Assembly: GCA_029215795.1 (NCBI GenBank)
Contig: JARDYH010000002.1
Location: forward strand, 15,183,001-15,247,000
Length of the DNA: 64,000 nt
From: Anniella stebbinsi
Lineage: Eukaryota; Chordata; Lepidosauria; Squamata; Anniellidae
Direction: 5' to 3'
The first letter of the stretch is position 1. The number at the start of each line of letters is the position of its first letter. The translations under genes were made by a program, and so were the position numbers. The notes below the pieces were generated by a model. It was given only the letters and a program-made list of their open reading frames with translations. It was not told where the DNA came from and searched no databases. Shown one piece after another: positions 33,044-44,059 of the stretch.

Positions 33044-33103
33044 GAGAGGTGATGGGGAGTTGTGGCCCTTCAGATGTTTTCACCTACAAGTTGCTCACCC
33101 CTG

Positions 33104-33888
33104 ACATGGAGGGATTTGGGGTGGGGGGGGTTCATTCCTTTTCGAAGAGTTAGCTAACGCTTTCTCACACACTCTCCCTCTCTGCTTTCCCCTGATATGC
33201 AGCTCAGAAATTAATAGCCTGAGGAGAATTTGCTTTCACAGCATTATGCGTATGAGTTAAGTCCCAGCCTCTTTCACAGCCCGAATCCCATAAATCCATT
33301 CAGTCACACCACTTACAGGTTTAGGACACAGGCAGCATATTCTTCCCCAATCTGAAGCAAGGATAAGCTCATTAGAGTCAATCCCATTTGCTGAATACCC
33401 ATCTCTGCAGGGATTGGGAGTCACAGCCAATGGTAAAAGCAGAGGTTGGAGTCAAGAAGGAAATCTTCTGAAAACACAGCAGAGGTAAATCCAAGAAAAG
33501 CTACCTGACCTGCCTCTGATGCATCGGTAAAAATAAAAAACAAATGGTTTCCCTTCTATATCAGCTAAATGCCACTTTTTTGTAGATACTCTGGAGGGTG
33601 TTTGCATTTTAGTAAGAATGGAGACGCTCAGTGTTGTCTATTAATAAAACATGGGTCATCATTGTAATTCAACATTGCAATTCTCCAAGAAAGGAGGTCC
33701 TCATGAAATTTTAACTTATTTTCAAATAACGTTAACAACACAAAGGCAACAAGAAGAAGACGTACATAATAATTAAAAGGAGATCCTATTGTGTCTACTA
33801 TCTTACTCATATGGTACTAGTGATGAAGCAGTGAACAAATGCTGATCAGAATATAAACCGGAATGTACAAGCAAATAATTCTGGGGAC
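33104..33888. other. Unassigned, possibly unique DNA
   Basis: No recognised repeats. The block 33180-33310 (for example aattaatagcctgagg, ttatgcgtatgagttaag) is non-repetitive by eye and is a candidate conserved non-coding segment, unproven. Confidence 0.35.
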
Positions 33889-34284
33889 TCATGTGAAACC
33901 AACTGTCAGGATTTCCCTGGATTTGTCTGGGTTTTTGTTCTATCCTAGGTGTCGGGGGGGGATTTTCTGTAATTTTACACAATGTCCAGGAATGACACGC
34001 TTTCCCCTTTAAGGCCGCCATTAGCGTGGTGGAGGGGAATGCCGTGCTTTCTGGAGGTGCGTCATTCCCCCCACACACACTGTTCCAATTGGGGCCTTAA
34101 AGGGGAAAGTGTGTCATTCCTGGACATTATAGAAAAGGTCCTGTTTGGAGCAGGGTCCTAATGGCAGCTGCCATGGGCAGGGGTGGGGACGTGCTTTCCG
34201 GAGGCACCAGAAAGTGTGCTTTCCCCTTCTCCCCCCCACACACCGGGTGTCCTCTTTTTTGGTTTCCCAAATATGGTCACCCTA
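33889..34284 (+). mobile_element. hAT-like MITE, tagggtgacc family (diverged)
   Basis: Right end ccaaatatggtcacccta; the left end has lost part of its terminus (accaactgtcaggatttcc). Interior words (cctttaaggccgccatta, gtgtgtcattcctgg) match 53819-54244 closely. No clean duplication here. Confidence 0.65.
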
Positions 34285-34613
34285 ATCATAGAAGATTTCT
34301 GATTGTGGACCTTGCTCAAAGGAGATCCTGCAATCCTAAATACATTTACTAAGGAACATGTTCCATTGGGTGTACCCAATGGAGCAAACATACTTAGGAA
34401 AAATTGTTAACTTACTGTAACTCTCCAGTGGATTGTAGCACATGTTTCAGAAATACAATACAACAGACTTTATTCATACATTACAGTCAGGGTAATGGCA
34501 ATGTTTTTCATGTATAACCTGTTCAAATACCCAATGCTATTAAGAACAAACATGCCTATTTGTCCCATGAATGCATGAGTGGAAAGGGGAGAGTCAGAAT
34601 TAGAGAAACAAAC
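34285..34613. other. Unassigned DNA
   Basis: A symmetrical word tccattgggt...acccaatgga at about 34361 belongs to a common reptile repeat type (CCCATTG...CAATGGG). Nothing else was recognised. Confidence 0.35.
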
Positions 34614-34867
34614 TACAGATCTACACCAAGCAGGATATAGCACTATAAAAGCGGTATGAAAGTGGTATATAAAAGGCAGGAGCCACACCAAGCAGGATAT
34701 AGCACTATAAAAGCAGTATGAATGTGGTATATGGTAGGTCTCAATGAGCCCCAACAGTTGTCAGTGCACTTCAATAGCACTATAAAGCAGTAGTGTGGTG
34801 CCTGCCTTTTATATACCACTTTCATACCGTTTCCATACTGCCATATCCTGCTTGGTGTAGATCTGGC
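34614..34867 (+). mobile_element. MITE, cagatctacaccaagcagg ends
   Basis: Left end agatctacaccaagcaggat and right end atcctgcttggtgtagatct are exact inverted matches over about 20 bp. The left end is partly duplicated in tandem (units at about 34620 and 34683). No duplication was verified. Related to 7562. Confidence 0.7.
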
Positions 34868-35317
34868 CTTAGTTGCCTGTCTTCAGGTGCTCAAAGTTCA
34901 GGCATTAAGTCGAAACAAAAAAAGGAGAGGTCCCATGAAAGCCTATAAAGACTGGAAACTTTGAGCAAATTCTACAATGATGTAGGAACACTTATTTTTT
35001 ATTGAGGTGATGATGATGAAACCAGTCTGCAAAAAGCTTACTCGTCCTCCCTCATTTATGTTCCCCCATTGAAGAAGACATAATCTAGAAGAGGAGAATC
35101 CCATCCTGCTGAGTGCAAGGTTGCAAGGAAGCTCAGTCCGCCTCCAATTTTTGCCTTTCCTGCGAGAAAGGACAGGCTGGCAGTACAGAGCAAGATCCCT
35201 ATTCACTTGTATTTCCAGGAAGACTGAAGCTCAGTCTCCCTAACAACCTCACCACATTCTCTCTGCAAACCTCACCGGGAAGATACAGTGATGTGAAGGA
35301 AGGAAACACAATGATGG
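34868..35317. other. Unassigned DNA
   Basis: No element recognised. A short pyrimidine-rich block near 35040. Confidence 0.4.
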
Positions 35318-35571
35318 CAAAGTTCTCAACAGGATCCCTAGGATCCATGAATAATACATTGAAATTAGTAACACCTTGTATGTGTTTTATTGCCATAAAC
35401 CACCTTGGGAGGGCTTCTGCAAAGTTCTAAACAGGATGTATTACTCTAGGATCCATGAATAATGCCTTGAAATTAGTAATTGTTTTTATGTAGTTTATTG
35501 CCATAAGTCATCTTAGGAGGGTTTCTGCCCTGAGAGGCAGCCAAAAAAGATATTTAAATAAATAAATAGTG
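35318..35571 (+). repeat. LINE/SINE-type 3' tail, tandemly duplicated
   Basis: A ~103-bp unit (aggatccatgaataat ... cttgaaattagtaa ... tttattgccataa ... aggaggg) occurs twice, at about 35318-35420 and 35421-35525. It ends in gatatttaaataaataaata. The ending resembles L2-type tails. The parent family is not certain. Confidence 0.6.
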
Positions 35572-35817
35572 GGAGTCATACCAGGTTTTGCTTACACTTC
35601 TTGCTCGTGGCCATGGCTCAGCACTCAACAGCCCTACTCTTCCTTCTCTGAAGAGAGCAGGGCCTTGGGGAGGGACATTACCCAAGCCCTTTGAGGGCAA
35701 GATGGGATGATCACTGTGGGCCAGATGCGACAGCCAGATTTGGTTCTCCTTCCCTGGGGTACAGCTTTGTGCCATTTGACTTCAGTTTGAATCCACTAGG
35801 GAGAGGGGAAGCACTGT

Positions 35818-35852
<35 letters not shown>

Positions 35853-38044
35853 GATTAATCTTCCCACAAGAGACATAGTTAACAAGGGAGATCTTGATGT
35901 GGAAGAAATGTACTTGGTCTAAGACAGAGACTCCAGCTGCAGCGTGTGTGTGAAGGTGGATTCAAATGATCCTTTCGTGTGATAGCTTAGCAAGCGATAA
36001 GCTTTATCACACGCCTCTTGAGGAGTGCTTTGTTCACATGATAAGAAGGCAGGAGCCATGATTTAAAATAATCTTGATGAACTGCAGAGCTGAGAGGGGA
36101 GCAGCAAATGAAAATTCAAGCAAGGATGAATGTATTTCCTGTTACCCAAAGTAAAGAGCAGCCCAATGCATGAGAGCATGGCTAGAGATAACTCCGTAGG
36201 CTGTGGTAATGCTGGGGGGGGGGGCAATCTGCCACTTTGTTAAATCAAAATACTGGTGTTTAAATGATGGGTGTCCCAATGAATGGAATAGGACGGGAAA
36301 TATTTGAATTCGAAATTGACTGGATCGTGCATCGATGATCCCATCAGTGGATTGTAACAGGACTCATAGGCAGACTCAAGCTATGGTTTGTGAGCCAAAC
36401 ATGGGATGCTGTATAGAGGTGTAAAGGCCAGGGATGGGAGTAGGGGACCTGGAAAAAACAGATTTTATTCTTTTTTTTTCTGGGAGGGGGGTGGTTTTCC
36501 CAGGTATTCACATTCCTTATGCTATAGCCCAAAAGGCCAGAATTATTTGAGGTGGAAGTAACTCAAAAAGAGATGATGAACTAGTTAGAATACTTACGTG
36601 GTAGACCTGCTTTGGGACTGTGCTGCTTTTAGATTTCAGCAAGCAGGGCTTGCATGTTTAAAGCAGGTGTTCCTCCATGTACGGATTTTGTAAGTCACTT
36701 TGAATATTTTCAATAGGAAGGAGATGCAACAGTGTATGTTTGCATAAACAATAAATGAATGAAATCCCTCTGCACTTAGAAAGCCAACATAGGAGTGATA
36801 AATGTTTTGCCCCAATGTGCTAGGTATCCAAGTGCAAAGAATTCAAACATGCAACCGCACCCTTCAGTGGCAGGGGACTGCATCTTTTGTTAATTCTGAA
36901 TGTGAATTTTAGCTCTTATTGCACTCCAAACGCACCTCTATTAGGTGCAAAACCTATGAGTTATGGTTAAACTGCACACAAAAGCTGGGACATCATTTTT
37001 CTAACCATAACAGCAACCCCCTTTCAAACCACAATGCACCTTGGGTAAATGTGTGGCAAGTGATGAAGGGCAGGAGCCCATTGGGATACACACATGACTG
37101 TTGAACTGCAGGGCACTGGGACCTATCCCCAGCTACTTACAAGAAAATACACAAAATGCATGAAACCTCCCCAAATGCACATTTTTCATGCTCTAGCCTA
37201 TGCGGGAAATGCACATTTTGGGCCATTTGTACATATCTGAACGATTGCTTTTGTACAGAAGTTACCATTTTGTTACCAGATAAAGCAATTCGAATATGCA
37301 TTCTACTTAAAAGCAATTGGAATGTGCATTTTACTTCCAGGGTCATTGGACCATTTTTAAAATATGTTTGTGTATTTTTCTGTGACAACATTTGCACAAA
37401 TTTTCCAAAGGTTAGAGAAATGGTCAAGCCTACAGAATCTGCCCGACAGGAGATAAGCAGGTCTGCTGTGGAACCCTCAGGTCAGATTCATAAAAACCCA
37501 AACTCATTTGGTTCCATTGCAGATTTCTCTGGCATTCCTATGGCCAGGTAATCATCAAAATCCCTTTATTTGATGACATTATAAACACCAGGTTGGGATG
37601 TCTCTGCTTTCGACCTTTATAAAAAATGGACGTAAAAAAAACTTCTTTTTTTTTTAGCACTGCTAAGTTTAGCAGAATGCCAGTTCGCGTGGTCTATGGT
37701 ATCCCTCAAGAGAAAGCTAAAAGCCTTTCTGTGTTTTCAATGCTCAATGGGGAATTGTTTGAAAGGCCAGCAAAAAAGGTATTCAGGAAAATGGCAGTAA
37801 ACACTGCTGCCCTCTTTGACAGAAGCTGTAAACAAAGATGCTCCCAAAACAACTTAGCAACTGGTTGCTGTTGACTGCTCTGCTGTTGTGCCCCCCCCAC
37901 CTTTGACTTTCTGCACTCTGAGGATAGGTCTGCCCCCTTTTCCATCCAACACACGTGACCTAATCCCCTGGTTCATGAAGTTCTGCAAAGGGCTTACTCT
38001 TGAGTGCAAACAAAGGCTATCCAATTCATTTTAAGAAATAGTGC
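35572..38044. other. Unassigned DNA with (AG)n and foldback-like patches
   Basis: (AG)n at 35820-35848. A LINE-tail-like patch lies at 36660-36770 (gtaagtcactttgaatatt). The segment 37145-37440 has inverted aaatgcacatttt and gcacattttgg words resembling hAT-type interiors. A T run at 37647 is present. No exon recognised; the 131-codon frame at 37156 overlaps the repeat-like patch. Confidence 0.4.
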
Positions 38045-38142
38045 AAGAGAGCACCCTGCTTCATGACATAGAAAGCTGCCTGATGCTTTCTGGGTCAGCC
38101 CTTTGGTCCATCTAGCTCCACAGTGTATAATCTGACTCACAG
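38045..38142 (-). mobile_element. tRNA-SINE 3' fragment, reversed
   Basis: aagctgcctgatgctttctgg and tccatctagctccacagtg are the reversed 3' block found forward at 57770-57800. Promoter part absent. Confidence 0.55.
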
Positions 38143-38224
38143 AATCTGTCCATGGCATCAACAGGAGGCCATTCCCATGGCATCAACAAGAGGCATGCAA
38201 AACATAAGCTGTACTACTGACTTA

Positions 38225-39012
38225 GAGCCGATCTACACACTAGCTTTATAACGTTTTATAAGGGTTACGAAAACTCTTTGGACCACATGACGCACTCCCT
38301 TGAACGTTGTATACCCAAGGTTTTTTAAAACTCACTTCAGCTATATACAACGGTTTTTACTTTTAATAAATTGTTTTAAGTAAAATAATGTGTCCTTCCT
38401 TACCGTTTGTGATTTGTGGGGGCAGTGCTTCGTTTACCAGCGCCCAAATGCTTAGCCGTTGATTGCTTGGGAAGAAAGAGGGGCTAAGGAGGAAGTGGGC
38501 GAGTGAACTACAACACCCACAGTGCTTAGTCCTATACTCATTGAAAGCTAGGGAATGAAAGGGGAACTAAGGAGGCAGTGGGTGAATAAACTACAGCGCC
38601 CACAATGCCTTGCCTTAAACTCATTGTAAAAACGAAACTGAAAGAGACGGACAGAAAGGGTGTGAGTCCGCACACACCGCTTTGAAGACTGAATGTGAGA
38701 GTAAATAGTGCATGTGAGAGTAAATAGTGTTGACTCTAGGGATGTAATTTCATGTATATGAGAAGTGTATAAATGGCTGGTGGCTATATACAATAAAATT
38801 TACTGACTGACTGATTAAACTCATTGTAAAAACGAAACAGAAAGAGACAGACAGAAGGGTGTGAGACCACACACACCGCTTTGAAGACTGAAGAATTTTT
38901 CTCCTGTAACGTGAGTACTCCTTAATGTGGCCTAAGACGTTTTGGAACACACCTATTTGGAACGTTTTAAAATACTATTTAAAACGTTCCAAAGGACTGT
39001 GTAGATAGGCTC
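38225..39012 (+). mobile_element. MITE with gagccgatctacaca ends
   Basis: Ends gagccgatctacacac and gtgtagataggctc are inverted. Flanks tta and cta could be a degraded 3-bp TSD. The interior shows an ~85-bp tandem duplication around 38473-38630 (words aactacaacacccacag and aactacagcgcccacaa) and a retroposon-like insertion with long duplications (next entry). Related to the insert at 14270. Confidence 0.6.
38618..38892 (+). repeat. Two 72-bp direct repeats flanking a ~128-bp insert
   Basis: The block beginning aactcattgtaaaaacgaaac and ending gctttgaagactgaa occurs at about 38619-38690 and 38818-38890 with few differences. Between them is a short segment ending in aataaaatttactgactgac. The ancestral order after the second copy matches 14270 onwards, so the insert came later and the 72-bp block was duplicated. 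Confidence 0.7.
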
Positions 39013-40029
39013 CTACAGGCTGTCAACTTATAGTTTGGTTAGGTTGTTGTCTTTTGTTTTGTTTACAGGTGGCGACAAGGAGCTCCATCACACCAGCAAT
39101 TTAGTGCACTCTTCCATGCCTGGTGTGATGATTTGCAGCACGGTACTCACATAACGCCGTGCCTGTCCTGCTGACACCCCGCCTCTTCCCCAGCCTTTCC
39201 TAGAATGCTAAAAGTCTGGATTATTTTCCCTAAATGGATTTAATGCACCCTAACCCTCCTTGTAGTTTTAAAGGAATTGGGGGCTTGAATGGATTGCATC
39301 AGGTCCTGGCATGGAAAAGTGATCTTTCTTAGCAGCCGGCTGCAAGCCTCAATATAAAACCTAAACCTTGCATCCCAGGCTCAAAAGCTTTTTTAAAAAA
39401 ATCATACCACACCTGAATCTCTGCAGAGACAGGATTTTACTCCCTCAATGCCCCCAGAGAGCCAGACTAAAGGGTCATTCCATTTTTGCCTGGCAGAAAG
39501 GTGGTCTGGTTGAAGTACTCATCTGACAGGACCTGACTGGAGGGAGAAAGAGAAGGGGAGGAGTGGAGCAGAAGAACTAACGAGTGAAGGAGCGAAAGAG
39601 CAGCTATTCAGGTGAAAGGGATCATAAGCTTGACGTACTTCTGCCTCAGTGGTAAAAAAACGCAGAGGCAAACCAGGGAGGGAAATTAGGTGTGATGGAG
39701 GTCAAGGAAATTCCCATCCCAGCTTGTATTTCCTTATATCCTTTAGCTTTCCCACCCTCAAATGGAGGCACTGTGAGGGTGAATGACTGAGAATATTGGC
39801 TTTTTCCTTGCCTGAACTGCAGCGTGAGAAGAGGGCTGGATGTCAAATTGTCATGACATGGCTACCATAGTTGCTTTGGAAAGCAGCAATCACTATGACA
39901 TAAGTGTTATGATGAAGGCATTTCTGACATTTCCCAGCGGGTCTCTGGAACATTTCAAAATTACTAGTCAATGTTCAGCAATCCTCATATTTCTGACATT
40001 TACCACAGCATACGTACTGAGTGTGTCTG
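39013..40029. other. Unassigned DNA
   Basis: No repeat ends or exons recognised. Confidence 0.45.
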
Positions 40030-40032
40030 TAA

Positions 40033-40387
40033 GGTCCCCTCTACAAGGATTCACTTTTGCGCCTGGTTAGGCGATTACGCGCATAATCGCTGAAGCGCAT
40101 TTACGCCTAATCCCTCTGCACGAGAGGTGGCGAAAGGCGGCGAAGCGCATTAACGGATGACCAAAATGCACTTTACAAGTAGTTAATGCACATAAGCGCT
40201 TGTTCACATAGTCAAAATGCGCTTTAACAGCCGGAGCAAAATAAAACTTGCTGTTTAACGCGCATTCGATAATGCGCATAATCGGAGAGATAACGCGCCT
40301 CTACGCCCGATTTGCGCTCCGTTCTTGTAGAGGTAAATTTTTTAAAGCGCCTTGAAAGAGCTTTAAACCTCTCTTGTAGAGGCAGCC
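40033..40387 (+). mobile_element. PIF/Harbinger-like MITE, ctctacaag ends (copy 2)
   Basis: Ends ggtcccctctacaagg and cttgtagaggcagcc are inverted; flanked by taa on both sides (40030-40032, 40388-40390). TAA fits the TWA preference of PIF/Harbinger transposons. The interior is CpG-rich and almost the same as 19970-20388 but lacks the minisatellite. Non-coding. Confidence 0.8.
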
Positions 40388-40816
40388 TAAGACCGGTAGA
40401 GTACTGAAAATGTCCATTTTGAAAACAAAGCCACCAAAACCTTGGAACATCGCCACAATCAATGTTTTTGCATTTAAGAGACCATCAGGCATTTTATAGT
40501 CAAGGAATCCATGCACCGTAATTATGTTTTTGCAGGATTTGTGTTAGCCAAGGGTGAAACAATAACAAAACTTTGGGCTATTAAGAAGCTTTCCATCTTG
40601 TATTTCCACCTGCAGAATCACATATAAAAATGACATAAAGCTGCTCAGTTATGATGCAAAAGGAACACAAGATAAAAATACAAGCTGCTCTTCCCAGAGT
40701 TTTCCATCAACAATAATGTATTTAACATTTGCATATAGCTATTGGCTTGCACTTCAGCTATCAAAGTGATTTGGTGATGGATTTATTCAAGCTTCCATAT
40801 ATTCTTCTCTGTGCCC
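40388..40816. other. Unassigned DNA
   Basis: AT-rich, no recognised elements. Confidence 0.45.
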
Positions 40817-40824
40817 CTATACAT

Positions 40825-41913
40825 TAGGGCTGTGTACGGACCCCCCAATGCGATCTGGATCCCGATCTGACAGATCCAGATCAAGCCCAATCAGATCCAT
40901 ATTGGATCAGGCCCATTCCAACTTGGATCCAGATCTGATCCAGGTCAGTCCACAGTACTCCCTCCCACTCTCCCCGCTCTCTCCCTCCCCCCACTCTCCC
41001 TGCTTACCCACTGCTTCCGCATCATCCTGCTGTCGTCTTCCCTCCTCACTGTGGGCTGCCACATTTGCTGGTCGCGGCAGGTGATGATGTCACCTGCCGC
41101 GACCAGCAAATGTGACGGCCCACAGTGAGGAGGGAAGATGACTGCAGGACGATGGTGAATGACGGCAGCAGAGAAGAAGAAGAAAAAGAATTCTTTATTG
41201 TAGTCTATAGACAATAAAAAAGCATACAAATTTAAAATTTACATTCCCTTGGAATCTTACTATATCTCCCCTCCAACAACTTGGAGGGGAGTACATTGAA
41301 TCTGCCCTGTGTAAAGGCCTTCCTATATTTTGGAACAAACAGCCATAATTTGATACCCCTCTTTCAGCACTATCAGGGATACCTAGCGCAATTGGGGAAC
41401 AAGGGCCAGTTCCAACCTTATGCAGCATTTGAAGATCAATATCCTCTAATCTCTGTTTAATGGAGAATTTTACCTTTGTATAGTTAAGCTAAAACAAATA
41501 TGGCAAATCTAAGCCAAGGGTTGAAACTCTGCTTACTAAGGCTTTAGTCCAAGGTGATTCAAAGGGGTTTAACAAGGCTTGGGTAACCAAGGAAGCATAT
41601 GCCATAGAGTGATATTTATGAAATCAAAACTCTATCGTTAAACTACAGGCTACAGTGCTCAAAGATCTTAGCCTAGCTTCAAGATTGAGGGCTGGGACGA
41701 CAGCAGCAGGTAAGCAGGGAGAGTGGGGTGAGGGAGGGAGAGAGCGGGGAGAGCCGGAGGGAGTGCTGTGACTGGATCCTGATCAGATCTGGATCGTGGA
41801 ACCAATCCAGCCCAATCCGGGCCCGATCCGAGTCGGATCTGGAATCTGGAGGTCCGGATCACCCTGATCTGACTCAGATTCCGGATCCGGATCCAGATCC
41901 GGTCACAGCCCTA
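40825..41913 (+). mobile_element. hAT-like foldback element, perfect 8-bp TSD
   Basis: Ends tagggctgtgtacggacc and the inverted ccggtcacagcccta are flanked by ctatacat on both sides (40817-40824, 41914-41921). Subterminal tracts are full of GATCC/GGATC words. The centre is a palindrome of about 50-bp arms around tgatg at 41085-41089. A retroposon tail (41165-41690) has inserted into the right half. Same end type as 18165 but a different interior. No transposase. Confidence 0.88.
41165..41690 (-). mobile_element. Retroposon 3' end inserted in the hAT element
   Basis: A minus-strand tail with (CTT)n-like end (aagaagaagaaaaagaattc at the left, plus strand) and a polyadenylation-like aataaag. 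Upstream on its strand there is a weak frame (minus 41195-41428) with no domain I recognise. It interrupts sequence whose two sides match the inverted arm of the hAT element. Family not recognised. Confidence 0.5.
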
Positions 41914-41980
41914 CTATACATTGTTAATGACCTTTCTGCTTGAAGCTAAAATGAAGATGCTTACACCTAAAGCAGGACCC

Positions 41981-42206
41981 CATGTGGTATAGAGGTTAGA
42001 GTGTTGGACTGGAAGCCGGGAGATGCCAGGTTCTAGTCCCCACTTGGCCGTGAAGCTCGTTGGGTAACATTGGGCCACTTACTGACTCTCAGCCTAAGCT
42101 ACCTGACAGGATTGTTGTAAGGATAAAAATTGAGAGGAGGAGCCCCATGTATGCCGCTTTGGGCACCTTGATGGAAAGGCAGGTTATAAATGTAACAAAT
42201 AAATGA
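41981..42206 (+). mobile_element. Sauria-type SINE
   Basis: tRNA-derived head (tggtatagaggttagagtg, with the pol III B box ggttctagtcc at 42029-42039), a body with ttgggccacttactgactc and cctgacaggattgttg, and a tail resembling squamate SINE ends (aggttataaatgtaacaaat). It would be transcribed by RNA polymerase III and moved by a partner LINE. This family is restricted to squamates and is the strongest host marker in the window. Confidence 0.9.
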
Positions 42207-43140
42207 GCACACAAGCCATAGAGACAGGGGCAATCTTCACCTAACAAGAAAGAAAACAACTGTGGAGAGAATGCAGAAAGAGATAGACAAAGCCACTATT
42301 CAGCTCAAAAAAGGCATCTCACGAAATGAAATGCTATAGATGAAAATTAAAGGCCCTGAAAGCAGTAGCAGCGCAGTCCTGTACATGTCTATGCAAAAGT
42401 AAATCCCACCGATTACAATGCGGCCTGCGATCAAGGAAGTGGGTATAGAATTCTCCCACTGGAGGTTGGTGGCTGCTATGTCAGTAGAGCAGCGAATCCT
42501 GACGGGGTTTCAGTCAGAACCACTGAGAACTCTAAAGGCGCTAACAAAAGTGCTGACCCCTCTCCCCAAAGGCAAAAGTGGTGGAGCAAAAATGCAAAAA
42601 CAACAACACCACCCAACCCTGCATTTTTTCCCCCCACTTAAAGCTCTTAGTACCAGGAACTAAAGCCTTAGGTGTCGTTGGCCACTCGCCCAGCCGCCGC
42701 TGCCGTCCACTCTCACTCGGCAGCGACGTGAGCTTCTTCTAAGGTTCGGATCAGGCTGACGAATGCAGGCAGCTGTCTGCCCCTTTACCTTTGTGTAAAT
42801 GGGGCGTTTAGAGCCACCACTGACACCGCGTGGAGGGAGGGAGGGAGTGTGCAATTTCCAGACCTGCCATTGTGCACGCACAAAGACACCAATTTCCATC
42901 AAATGTGCATATGCTAATTTATATGCATAGCTGTAAATTTGGAAATTAGTATTATTCTTTAAATAGAAATACAGGACATCTGTATTTGAATAGATGTAAA
43001 GTCTGTGACTAGGTGTCCGGTGTGCCTTGCTCAGACTATTCTTGAGATGCTGTTGATAGGCATCTTCAAGGCCCAGCTCTTCCTTCTGAAGGGTCTTGGG
43101 CTTTATACTGCACATAAACTGGACAGTCCTTCAAGCAGAG
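42207..43140. other. Unassigned DNA with a cactggaggttgg repeat fragment
   Basis: The segment from 42457 (cactggaggttggtggctgc) to about 42560 matches 19611 and 46309. A possible inverted end gagccaccactg lies at about 42812. The rest is unassigned. Confidence 0.45.
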
Positions 43141-43144
43141 GGCA

Positions 43145-43210
43145 CCTTAGTACAGCCCTGTGGCAGCCCTACAAATAGAGGACTGTCCTCTGTAAAAGAA
43201 GACACATGGC
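43145..43210 (-). repeat. Repeat fragment shared with 57868
   Basis: aatagaggactgtcctctg and aaaagaagacac are the inverse of tgtcttcttttagagagg and ggacagtcttctatttg at 57876-57912. Short dispersed element, probably a MITE. Confidence 0.5.
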
Positions 43211-43377
43211 GACTTTAGCCACACTAGGGTCCTGTACCTGCTCAAGGCAGATTAGAGAATCCTTTCCAAATTGCAAATCTACTCTAGAGTTTGGGAGACG
43301 GAGATCCCTATTTCCACTAGAATGTCCCCTGAGGGAGTGACAGGCAGGTTGCTAAGAGAAAAGTGACCTTGTGAGGC
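43211..43377. other. Unassigned short spacer
   Basis: Nothing recognised. Confidence 0.35.
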
Positions 43378-43480
43378 AGGGGTGGCTTTCCAGACTTTAT
43401 TGGACTGCAACTCCCATCAGCCCCAGCCAGCATAGTGATGATGGGCACTGCAGTCTTGAGGGCCAGAGGTTGGGGTAAGG
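43378..43480. mobile_element. Palindromic hAT-like MITE
   Basis: aggggtggctttccagac to gagggccagaggttgg, with the middle gcaactcccatcagccccag; folds back on itself. The same type recurs at 17918, 47604, 52391 and 55868. No clear duplication. Confidence 0.6.
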
Positions 43481-44059
43481 CAAAAGACAGCAGCATTTAT
43501 CAAGAAACTTTCAGTTCGGAAGGCGTAACATCTTTTAACCACACGAGTTTTCAGCTCTCTAAAGGACCAAGGAAAGCAGGCCAAAGATACTGGTGCGGTT
43601 CTGCAGCTCAGAGCGACTCCGTTCCCCCATTCCCCTCTTGCTCGCTCACTTAACCAAAAATAATCGCTGCGTTACGGCAATGTTCACAAAGAACTTCCTC
43701 ACACTACCTTCAAGGTCTCGTTCAATGAAACGGAGACTCCTTATTATATGCTCCATTGTTTTTATAGCCCAAACTACATATGACCATATAAAACACCTTG
43801 ACTGCAGTGGCCGAGTGCGGAGCGCCCCCTCCTCTGGGTTCTCCGGTACACTCGCTCCCTTCGTGGTTTCCAATGGTGACAGCCATGCAGAAGAGAGGTG
43901 GGGGCGAGCCATCACGGCCATCACTCCTAGCAACCTCTGAAATAATGGGGTTAAAAAGGAGAATGTGCAGCCCATGAAGAGATGCACAGCCATGCCTGCT
44001 CTTTTATCGGCAAACTGTCTTCTGGATTGCTGGCCAACACCATGGGGGGAAACCTAACC
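43481..44059. other. Unassigned DNA
   Basis: Two overlapping 115-codon frames on opposite strands (43593-43993) show no domain and share the same bases, so neither is called. Confidence 0.4.

Larger units (their letters stand above)
31978..33103 (+). mobile_element. hAT-like MITE hosting a solo LTR
   Basis: Left end caggggtgggccacttgtgg; right end with inverted ttgctcacccctg (to 33103). Both carry the ttgtggcc/ggccac and tacaactcc-type subterminal blocks. The flanking octamers ccatagaa and acatggag match at 5 of 8 positions, the mismatches mostly transitions. The interior was interrupted at 32060 by the LTR. Confidence 0.65.

Noticed and set aside
32449..33153. 234-codon plus-strand frame
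   Set aside because: It spans a MITE inside a solo LTR; the frame crosses element boundaries and overlaps other frames on both strands.
42000..42060. tRNA gene
   Set aside because: The A/B boxes belong to a complete Sauria-type SINE with a body and tail; no cloverleaf expected of a functional tRNA was found.
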